Below, piece after piece: positions 34,224-41,138 of a stretch of 64,000 nucleotides of DNA. The stretch lies in IMG/VR virus record IMGVR_UViG_3300009149_000020, positions 18,827-82,826 of that record. The stretch is one strand, 5' to 3'. The number at the start of each line of letters is the position of its first letter. Within the stretch, counting starts at the first letter, position 1. This stretch comes from a virus. Under the pieces are notes generated by a model. That model worked only from the letters and a program-made list of their open reading frames with translations, ran no database searches and had not been told where the DNA came from. Made by a program: the position numbers and the translations under genes.

Positions 34224-34713
34224 TAACAGTTCGAGCAGTTCTTTCATTGTAGGAATAGGTATGCATCTATTAGATGACATAAAAGATATGGAAAAATTAA
34301 AGTACATGCTTTGTGTAGAAGACTGGACAGAAGTTAATCCTTATAACGAGCCTGGAGAAGGTTTACCTATAGACGAAGCTATTTCTATTTTACAAAATGA
34401 CTTAGCGGAGGCTAAAGACGCAACTGAAGAAGAAATAATTGAATTATTATCGCGCAGTTACACATTGCAGTTGTATGTTGCTGACAGTAATAACCTAGGT
34501 TTAGAGGATACACGAGAACAGCATGCTGCGCGCATTGCTAAAATACGCAAGGATTCTTTAGAGCTTGCTAAAAACTATTGGAATAACTACAAGAAAGATA
34601 ACACAAAGTATTTTATTCTTGACTATGCTGACGACGAAGATGCATGTATGGAACACGGCGGGTTACTTGAGCAAGGTGCAGGTGTTAGCTGTATTAGAAT
34701 TTCGAATCATTAA
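34198..34713 (+). CDS. Hypothetical protein with N-terminal SNSSSSSF motif
   Basis: This protein of 171 residues begins MKIRTGFISNSSSSSFIVGI. I recall this N-terminal peptide from many unrelated-length uncharacterised proteins of phages and bacteria; its meaning is unknown to me. The rest is acidic and helical. It overlaps the upstream gene by 26 nt after GAGGAGAAGACTA. Confidence 0.6.
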   Translation: MKIRTGFISNSSSSSFIVGIGMHLLDDIKDMEKLKYMLCVEDWTEVNPYNEPGEGLPIDEAISILQNDLAEAKDATEEEIIELLSRSYTLQLYVADSNNLGLEDTREQHAARIAKIRKDSLELAKNYWNNYKKDNTKYFILDYADDEDACMEHGGLLEQGAGVSCIRISNH

Positions 34714-34727
34714 GTGAGGAGAAGATA

Positions 34728-35069
34728 ATGAGCAAGGATGATGTATGTACCCCACTAGCTGATTTAGATAGAGTTGAATTCGTAGATAAATTTAAAAAAG
34801 AACTATGCCATAAATGTAGAAGTAACGCAGTTGTTTATTTATTACGTGAAAGAGATAAGGGCTTTATTGCTGGTAAAGGAAAAGGAAAGCGAGAGGGTAA
34901 GCAAAAAATCCTCAATGCTATAGCGATCCCTCTAGCTGAGTTAATTCTTAAGCACGAAGGATTACTTGGACAGTTATTGCTTGATCCTGATATGACTGAT
35001 GAAGTTAAATATTTTCTACTCGAACAAAAAAAGTTTTATGACAAGTATCTAAAAAATGTTGTCAAATAG
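34728..35069 (+). CDS. Hypothetical protein (113 aa)
   Basis: Not recognised. Contains CHKC and a Gly/Lys-rich stretch (IAGKGKGKREGKQKIL) that could contact nucleic acid. Start follows GTGAGGAGAAGATA. Confidence 0.5.
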   Translation: MSKDDVCTPLADLDRVEFVDKFKKELCHKCRSNAVVYLLRERDKGFIAGKGKGKREGKQKILNAIAIPLAELILKHEGLLGQLLLDPDMTDEVKYFLLEQKKFYDKYLKNVVK

Positions 35070-35077
35070 GAGTTAGT

Positions 35078-35485
35078 ATGATTACAAAAAGTATTGATTC
35101 TTGCTTTGAGTTTGAATGGACTCCTTTGTATGTTCAAGACGTTTCCACTATTGAAGTAGACCAGAATGAATTAACAGACATGTTAAATTTATGGAATAAT
35201 CATAATAAACATTCTATACCTTACGACCAACATCCTACAGTCTTAGTTACTTGTGATATATTTGCACCAGTAGTGTCAGATAGTGATTTGGACGACATTT
35301 TAGAAGTTATGTGTACATGTGAAAGTTTTATGTTTTTTGTAATAACAGCTGCGAAAGACATAAAAGAAGTTGACAACAAAATAATGAAGTCTGATGTTAC
35401 CAGCAGGTACTTAGGTGGCGGAGATTATTTAGTGAATTTAAATGTATTGTTTATAGCACGACACCGAGATATAGTAGTTGCATAG
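35078..35485 (+). CDS. Hypothetical protein (135 aa)
   Basis: Mixed alpha/beta protein, not recognised (FEFEWTPLYVQDVSTIEVDQ near the start). Start follows ATAGGAGTTAGT. Confidence 0.5.
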   Translation: MITKSIDSCFEFEWTPLYVQDVSTIEVDQNELTDMLNLWNNHNKHSIPYDQHPTVLVTCDIFAPVVSDSDLDDILEVMCTCESFMFFVITAAKDIKEVDNKIMKSDVTSRYLGGGDYLVNLNVLFIARHRDIVVA

Positions 35486-35493
35486 GAGAGTTT

Positions 35494-36366
35494 ATGGCAT
35501 ATATTAGTTTCAAAAAACCTAGCACAAAAAAGCATCGACCTAATCTTAAAAGTAAAGATTTAAAAGTGCTTAATCACGATACAATTAAACCTTGGATACA
35601 AAAGCATTTATATGCGTCTGCGTTAGGGTATGTTAAGAGTCGCTCGAGGGTGAAGGAAGAGTATCCTTCTAAAGCTACAGATTTGTTTATGCTTTTAAGA
35701 ACGCTAAAGATTCCTATTAGAGGAAGACTTCTTTTTGCCATTGGAGAAAGAGGCACAGTACAGTTTATAAGCTGGTTTATTGATGAGATGCAAAACGGGA
35801 AACTTTCACACTCGTCAGCCTATCGTATATTAATGGGAATGGTTTACAGTGGAAGGCGTGATGAAATCGCATACTTACTTAAAAAATATATACATCTTTT
35901 TAAACCTGTATTACACAAACCTTGGAATCAGCACGCTGATGGAGCTATGGGTAACTCCATTTTTTCAGCCCTAACTAATGTAAATGGAGGATATCACCCT
36001 GATATTAGGGACATCCTAAAAGAAGCGTTTAAAGGTGAAAATATTCCCGAACTATTTCCTAAAAACACTTTCCTAGAGTTACTAACGTATCGGAAGGTTA
36101 AGTGTGCTTTAGTAATACTTGATGTATTAAGCATTAACCCCTTTGTAGACATACCCTCTAAATACTTTGAATTAGAAGGAAGAGGGAGTAACAACTTTGT
36201 AGGTTATGAAAAAGAACTAACTAATGTACTATGCCAGTATATAGTTAACAATTGTGATGAATCTGAAGCAAGTATGTTATGTTTTCATAAAAATACAATA
36301 ATAAAACAGGCTGCTTCTAACGCTCTACTACTTATCAGTAAAGGAGAAAATAATGGAGACGTTTAA
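35494..36366 (+). CDS. Helical repeat protein of the ankyrin-like family
   Basis: This protein of 290 residues has a basic N terminus (KKPSTKKHRPNLKSKDLKV) and helical repeats (GTVQFISWFIDEM, RRDEIAYLLKKY). Its end, EASMLCFHKNTIIKQAASNA, aligns with the CFxKD terminal motif of the ankyrin genes, so I place it in the same family despite very weak repeats. Start follows TAGGAGAGTTT. Confidence 0.55.
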   Translation: MAYISFKKPSTKKHRPNLKSKDLKVLNHDTIKPWIQKHLYASALGYVKSRSRVKEEYPSKATDLFMLLRTLKIPIRGRLLFAIGERGTVQFISWFIDEMQNGKLSHSSAYRILMGMVYSGRRDEIAYLLKKYIHLFKPVLHKPWNQHADGAMGNSIFSALTNVNGGYHPDIRDILKEAFKGENIPELFPKNTFLELLTYRKVKCALVILDVLSINPFVDIPSKYFELEGRGSNNFVGYEKELTNVLCQYIVNNCDESEASMLCFHKNTIIKQAASNALLLISKGENNGDV

Positions 36367-37021
36367 AGTTCATACTAGCTCTTATAAACTTGCTAAACTT
36401 GGAAATTTTTTATCATACTTCGATTGTCCTTTTCCTCCAAGAATAAGTGATGGCGCAACATTGTTAGGGGCCATCCTCGAATTAATGAAAAGAGGGGCAA
36501 CTGTTGAATTACCTGAAACATTTAAAACTTCTAAGGATTGGTGGGATAGAGCGGCTTATTGTTTAACAACAGGAAAGGAGCTTCCAAATGACACATCTAA
36601 GTTAGTGAGGTGCGCTTACTTAATGACTTGTCCTGAAGTAGAAGAAGCCAAGCATAATTCTTACGAAGTAATTAGAGCATTATACTATACAGCAAATAAT
36701 TGGACAGACCCTGATTGGTTGTTGGATGACTCTGCTAAGATACGTAGACAAGGTGCTGTATTGAGCCCAAGCGTTGACTTTACCCAAGAGAGTGTAACAA
36801 CAGCATATATCGCTTTACTTAATGATATTCTTCAAACTACACATGCTAAACGTTTAACTAGTAAAAATGACTTTAACATTTTACGAACATTACAAAAGCT
36901 GGAGAAAGCTATACTTTCGCGTTTACTACTTGAGAATGACAAAATTATACACCCACGTTTTAAAAAAGTTATTAAAGACATTCTTGACGAAGTACCAGTT
37001 GAAAAGATTTTTGGAGGGTAA
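36353..37021 (+). CDS. Member of a 22-24 residue 'RxxYY..W.D' repeat family (short)
   Basis: This protein of 222 residues contains two copies of the unit found in the next genes: VRCAYLMTCPEVEEAKHN and IRALYYTANNWTDPDW. The second ends with the W-x-D-x-D-W-like terminal form. The flanking N- and C-terminal regions are helical. Start follows AAAGGAGAAAATA and overlaps the upstream gene by 14 nt. Function unknown. Confidence 0.55.
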   Translation: METFKVHTSSYKLAKLGNFLSYFDCPFPPRISDGATLLGAILELMKRGATVELPETFKTSKDWWDRAAYCLTTGKELPNDTSKLVRCAYLMTCPEVEEAKHNSYEVIRALYYTANNWTDPDWLLDDSAKIRRQGAVLSPSVDFTQESVTTAYIALLNDILQTTHAKRLTSKNDFNILRTLQKLEKAILSRLLLENDKIIHPRFKKVIKDILDEVPVEKIFGG

Positions 37022-37025
37022 GCGT

Positions 37026-37850
37026 ATGGGATGGTTAACCGGAAAGGGTACCGAAGTAGAGAAAAAGGAAAAAACAGAAGATGTGTTTGACTATAAGATT
37101 AAAAGAGATTCAGACAATTATGTTAACGTTAAACACTATAGGCAAAAGTATTCGCTTAATTATCGAGATAGGTTTGAGTATTATGCTAATGTAACGGACT
37201 GGAAGGACGAAGACGCAAGAGACGATCCTGCAGAAACAGTCAGACGTACTTACTATGATACGTGTGCTTGGAAGGATGCTTATGCAAAAAAAGATGAGTC
37301 TGTAACTATTAGATATACTTATTACAAAAATAATAAATGGAAGGACGCTGATGCAAAAAAAGATGAAAATGCAGATATACGTATTTCCTACTATGATGCT
37401 CATAACTGGTCTGACTTTGATTGGTATACGGAGACAAACTTATCTGTTATAAACAAAGGTTTTAGCTCCTGCCAGTCATTCTTAATAAACGACGACTTTA
37501 TACAATGCTTAGAACTAGTTCTTGTACAGCCACCACCTTATTCTCAGATCGCAGTATGGTTAGGCCCCTTTGACCTATATTCTTTATTTAAACTAGTATC
37601 TAGGTTATCTGAAGCACTATGTTCTAGATTATTATTTGCTCAGTTGCAAGACGCAACTCGAGAGCTTATTGGATTTTTTATGACAATTAAGAATGATGAT
37701 AAAAAATTTGTACAGTTCTGGCAGATCATTATAGAAGCTAATGATGATCATCCATCTTTAAAGTGTACCTCACTAGCTACAGCTGTAGCAGAATGTACTG
37801 TCGCAGATTTAGAAGAGACGGAGGAAGTGATTGAAGAAACCGAAATATAG
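37026..37850 (+). CDS. Repeat protein with three exact-length 23-residue units
   Basis: This protein of 274 residues starts at 37026 after GGAGGGTAAGCGT. Residues about 59-131 hold three consecutive 23-residue units beginning VRRTYYDTCAWKDAYAKKD, IRYTYYKNNKWKDADAKKD and IRISYYDAHNWSDFDW. A helical C-terminal domain follows (after NKGFSSCQSFLI) with an acidic end. The rhythm is like variant leucine-rich (LRV) or HEAT-type solenoids. The partner is unknown; three sister genes are at 36353, 38098 and 59810. Confidence 0.65.
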   Translation: MGWLTGKGTEVEKKEKTEDVFDYKIKRDSDNYVNVKHYRQKYSLNYRDRFEYYANVTDWKDEDARDDPAETVRRTYYDTCAWKDAYAKKDESVTIRYTYYKNNKWKDADAKKDENADIRISYYDAHNWSDFDWYTETNLSVINKGFSSCQSFLINDDFIQCLELVLVQPPPYSQIAVWLGPFDLYSLFKLVSRLSEALCSRLLFAQLQDATRELIGFFMTIKNDDKKFVQFWQIIIEANDDHPSLKCTSLATAVAECTVADLEETEEVIEETEI

Positions 37851-38088
37851 AGTCAAACATATTCTTAAGATAACCAAAACTTTGAAGTATGAAAAAGTTG
37901 TTACACTGGATGAAGGTATTGCTAGAGTATTAACATTAGTCGGAAAAGATTATGGAACGGCTTCTGTAGTTAGAGCCAACATTGATTTAGAATTATTAAA
38001 TGAGCAAGGTAAATGGCAATCGTGGGTTGATGACAATGGTCATGATATTATCGATATATTAAATGTTGAGGTATTTGAGAATGTATAA
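37831..38088 (+). CDS. Hypothetical protein (85 aa)
   Basis: Uses TTG at 37831 after ACGGAGGAAGTGA, overlapping the upstream gene by 20 nt. Begins KKPKYRVKHILKITKTLKYE. Not recognised; the protein at 39196 opens with a loosely similar VKTLEYKNI segment. Confidence 0.45.
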   Translation: MKKPKYRVKHILKITKTLKYEKVVTLDEGIARVLTLVGKDYGTASVVRANIDLELLNEQGKWQSWVDDNGHDIIDILNVEVFENV

Positions 38089-38097
38089 GGAGGTTAA

Positions 38098-38949
38098 ATG
38101 ACCACTGAAGAAAACGCAAAGTTTTTGAAAACATTTATAGAGAAAATAGATTATACTGTCATAAATGGCGCCACTTTACGCATAATGACATCTGGCTTAC
38201 TAGCACTAAAAGCAGCAAGAAACCTTACGAAGGTTACGGTAAGATCTAATTGCCTAGTTTCACGTAACTGGCAGTACTCTACCATATTTATAAATATGTT
38301 TGATGCTATTACATGTGATTGTACTAAAGAGGATGAGCAAAAGTATTTAAAGAATTTAGACATAAGCGTAAGACTTTGCTATTATGCAAATGCACAAAAT
38401 ATTAAATTGATGTTTGAGGATCATTGTGTAGATGTTAGGAGAATAGGGTATGAGTTAGCAATGTATCCAGAGGAGATGAAAAAAGATAGAGCGACTAGTA
38501 TTCGCCGTGGGTATTATAAGTATCATCATATGGGATATCATTTAGATATGAAACATGATACGCATTATGAGGTAAAGAGACAATATTACAAACATAACGC
38601 TTATCAAGATATAGATTGGATCATCGATCCTCACAGTCAAATTTTTTGCAATGGTTTTAATAATGCGTTGGATGGTAATCGTTTGTCCGATGACCAAGTA
38701 GCAGCGCTTAAAGCATCATTAACTAAGCGGCATATAAAAAGATTTTTTGAAAGAATCATAAACCTTAATTATTATAGTCAACGATTCACTAGTAATAATG
38801 TGGGTAAACAGCAACTTCTTAGTATCATGTATGATTTAGCGCCAACACTATTTGTGCGTACTGTATTTTCATTAAAGGACGCAGAAGCACGAAAGGCCTG
38901 GCAATCAATAGTTCATGAGAAAGAAAGGAGGAACGTATGCAAGAAGTAG
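38098..38949 (+). CDS. Member of the 22-24 residue repeat family
   Basis: This protein of 283 residues has four units at about 95-190: VRLCYYANAQ, VRRIGYELAMYPEEMKKD, IRRGYYKYHHMGYHLDMKHD and VKRQYYKHNAYQDIDW. The final GF and a helical C-terminal domain follow, as in 37026. The repeats here are more diverged, with His/Tyr enrichment. Start follows AAGGAGGTTAA. Confidence 0.6.
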   Translation: MTTEENAKFLKTFIEKIDYTVINGATLRIMTSGLLALKAARNLTKVTVRSNCLVSRNWQYSTIFINMFDAITCDCTKEDEQKYLKNLDISVRLCYYANAQNIKLMFEDHCVDVRRIGYELAMYPEEMKKDRATSIRRGYYKYHHMGYHLDMKHDTHYEVKRQYYKHNAYQDIDWIIDPHSQIFCNGFNNALDGNRLSDDQVAALKASLTKRHIKRFFERIINLNYYSQRFTSNNVGKQQLLSIMYDLAPTLFVRTVFSLKDAEARKAWQSIVHEKERRNVCKK

Positions 38950-39185
38950 ACGACAAACACTATACTCTTTATGTATTCGAATGTGTGATTGCTAGATATA
39001 AATTAATGTTTAATAGGATTGTTAATGATGACGGTGACGTCAGTTTTGAGGAAGAGGTTATCATTAATGGTTTTATGGATTGTCCTCTTTGTACATTAGC
39101 TGAAAATGAAGCTGAGGCAAGAAAGATACTTATAGATGCAGGTGACGACTATACTGATATTGGAAGATTACTTGCGACAATGTGA
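38937..39185 (+). CDS. Hypothetical protein (82 aa)
   Basis: Not recognised. Acidic alpha/beta protein with CPLC in the middle (MDCPLCTLAENEAEARKIL). Start follows AAGGAGGAACGT; overlaps the upstream gene by 13 nt. Confidence 0.5.
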   Translation: MQEVDDKHYTLYVFECVIARYKLMFNRIVNDDGDVSFEEEVIINGFMDCPLCTLAENEAEARKILIDAGDDYTDIGRLLATM

Positions 39186-39195
39186 GGAGGCAATA

Positions 39196-39462
39196 ATGAA
39201 GTATTACCAAGTAGTAAAAACACTGGAGTATAAAAATATTTCAAAAATTTGCAATGAGTTTTTATGCATGCCATGTGCAATAGGAAACATCAACGATCGT
39301 AGGAAATATTATCCTGAAGGTGCATACATCACAGATAAGGGGCACGAGCAAGCCATCCGTAAAAATGCATTTGAATTAAGAGCATCTAACCACCATGCGT
39401 TTGATTATTATGATTTTGCTATTACATTCTTTCGAGAGGTTACAGCAGAGGAGGCACAATGA
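39196..39462 (+). CDS. Hypothetical protein (88 aa)
   Basis: Start at 39196 follows GTGAGGAGGCAATA. Begins MKYYQVVKTLEYKNISKICN. A short out-of-context frame near 1387 opens similarly (MKYYKVEEV), perhaps a remnant of the same family. Function unknown. Confidence 0.5.
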   Translation: MKYYQVVKTLEYKNISKICNEFLCMPCAIGNINDRRKYYPEGAYITDKGHEQAIRKNAFELRASNHHAFDYYDFAITFFREVTAEEAQ

Positions 39463-39830
39463 CTAATTTTGTAGCAATGTATCATGTTATATCATCTGAA
39501 GGACCGGACAACCTATATGTTAACATTCCTTTTGTTGCTGAAAATGGTTTATATATAGCTGTGTTTGAGGATGAGGACGACCCTAATCAATCGTATATTG
39601 AAATTGCTGACAATAAGTATGAGCACAACACGAAAGTATACTATTCCTTTTGTGGGTTCGCTGATGAAGAAGAAGCACTCAAAGTTTGCAAAGAAATATG
39701 TGCTCTTGTAAATCAATACTGGCAGATAAAGCTTGACAACATACAGCAACAAGCTGTTACAATGAAAAAACTTTCAAGACGTTTAGTCTTTGAGGAGAGA
39801 AAGCAAGATGAAAAATCAATCCCCTCCTGA
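39459..39830 (+). CDS. Hypothetical protein (123 aa)
   Basis: Not recognised. Acidic beta-rich N-terminal half (VAENGLYIAVFEDEDDPNQS) and helical C terminus. ATGA overlap with the upstream gene after CAGAGGAGGCACA. It is the last gene before a short intergenic region with a candidate promoter. Confidence 0.5.
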   Translation: MTNFVAMYHVISSEGPDNLYVNIPFVAENGLYIAVFEDEDDPNQSYIEIADNKYEHNTKVYYSFCGFADEEEALKVCKEICALVNQYWQIKLDNIQQQAVTMKKLSRRLVFEERKQDEKSIPS

Positions 39831-39849
39831 GTTAAAAGAACAAAAATAA

Positions 39850-39878
39850 TTGAACAATGAGAAGAGTTCACGTATTAT
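39850..39878 (+). promoter_or_regulatory. Candidate sigma70-type promoter before the replication block
   Basis: TTGAAC (39850-39855), 17 nt, then TATTAT (39873-39878) lie in the intergenic gap after 39830. Both hexamers differ from consensus by at most two bases. Their position just ahead of the SbcD/polymerase block fits a start of early replication transcription. Unproven. Confidence 0.45.
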
Positions 39879-39910
39879 TGATAAGGTAATCTATAAGGAG
39901 CACATTGCTC

Positions 39911-40126
39911 ATGAACAGTATTTCGTTTGTTGACTTAATTCTTTTTCTTTTGAAACATAAAACTTCAGTTAAAAAATCGCTTACTACAGTATTTAGTTAC
40001 TATACGGCTAGACTACTCAAAGGGGAGTCAGTTATTATCCAAACAGAACACATTTACGATACTAACTGGGATCACGTCGCAACCACCGAATGTTTAATGT
40101 ATGTAAAGGAGATGAAAGGGGCTTGA
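39911..40126 (+). CDS. Hypothetical small protein (71 aa)
   Basis: ATG 39911 lies 10 nt after AAGGAG; an in-frame TTG at 39905 has tighter spacing, so the start is uncertain. Begins MNSISFVDLILFLLKHKTSV with a short hydrophobic helix. The stop overlaps the SbcD start by one base. Not recognised. Confidence 0.45.
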   Translation: MNSISFVDLILFLLKHKTSVKKSLTTVFSYYTARLLKGESVIIQTEHIYDTNWDHVATTECLMYVKEMKGA

Positions 40127-41121
40127 TGAAGATTTTACACCTGGCAGATATTCACTATAGTAAACTTGCAGAACGCACCATCGACGATTTTTTTACAAAG
40201 TTACAGGCATTAACTAAACCTGATGTCTGTGTAATAGCAGGGGACTTATTCGACTCCTCGGTTTTCTTCGATGATGCTGCCAGCTCAGGTGTATTAGATT
40301 TTATTACTAAGTTATATGAAATCGTTGATACAGACATACTTATAGTAAGAGGAACTCCTAGTCATGACAGAGACAACTTAAATACATTAAAAACAGTATT
40401 TAAAAAAAATACAAAAATCCGTATCTTTACTGCACCAGTAGAGTGGAAGGACTTTTGTTGTGTACCTGAACCTAACATATCCAATTCAAAACAATCTATA
40501 CAGCTTTTATCACAGACTCAGTTACCTTATGTAGTATTTCATGGAAGTATTGAATCATCTGTACTTCCTATGGGTTTAACTATTGAAAGTGTTTCAAAGG
40601 TGTTCTTAAAGAAAGCTTTATTTAAGAAATTTAAACTGGGCTGTTGCGGACATATTCATATTGCACAGCAATTAAAAAATACTACGTGTTATTACTCAGG
40701 GTCCTTAGGTCGTTTTGCTTTTGGAGAAGAACATCCGAAAGGGTTTTACTATCACAATCTTGCTGATAAGACGCATGATTTTATACAAGTAGACTCGCCT
40801 CCTTATGAAACGTATGAGTTTGATAACGAAGATGGTGTAAAAGATTTTCTTGAAACATGTAATAAAGAAGATCCTGTCAGAGTTATTTTAACTAAGCCTC
40901 GACAACAACAATTAGAAATTCCGTCGAATATTAAAATCGAAGTAAGGGTAGATAAAAAATCTGTAACCGAGGATACGGAACTTCAACGACTTGCAGGTAT
41001 TGAAGGAATGCCTTTAGCTGATAAGACATTAGCTTATATGCGGGACAAAATGAAGTTAACGGTTACCGATGAATTAGAAGCAGAGTTAAGATTGTTGTTC
41101 GAGGAAGCGGGCGTTTCGTAA
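40126..41121 (+). CDS. sbcD: SbcD/Mre11-like DNA exonuclease subunit
   Basis: This protein of 331 residues has calcineurin-like phosphoesterase motifs: ADIHYSK (Asp8, His10), AGDLFD, a GTPSHDRDN block in place of GNHD, VVFHGSIE and CGHIHIAQ. In phage T4 the equivalent gp47 works with gp46 (SbcC-like) to resect DNA ends for recombination and to degrade host DNA. Its SbcC-like partner is at 48449 in the same block. Start at 40126 overlaps the upstream stop (TGATG). Confidence 0.85.
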   Translation: MKILHLADIHYSKLAERTIDDFFTKLQALTKPDVCVIAGDLFDSSVFFDDAASSGVLDFITKLYEIVDTDILIVRGTPSHDRDNLNTLKTVFKKNTKIRIFTAPVEWKDFCCVPEPNISNSKQSIQLLSQTQLPYVVFHGSIESSVLPMGLTIESVSKVFLKKALFKKFKLGCCGHIHIAQQLKNTTCYYSGSLGRFAFGEEHPKGFYYHNLADKTHDFIQVDSPPYETYEFDNEDGVKDFLETCNKEDPVRVILTKPRQQQLEIPSNIKIEVRVDKKSVTEDTELQRLAGIEGMPLADKTLAYMRDKMKLTVTDELEAELRLLFEEAGVS

Positions 41122-41138
41122 GGAGGCAAAAGTAACCT

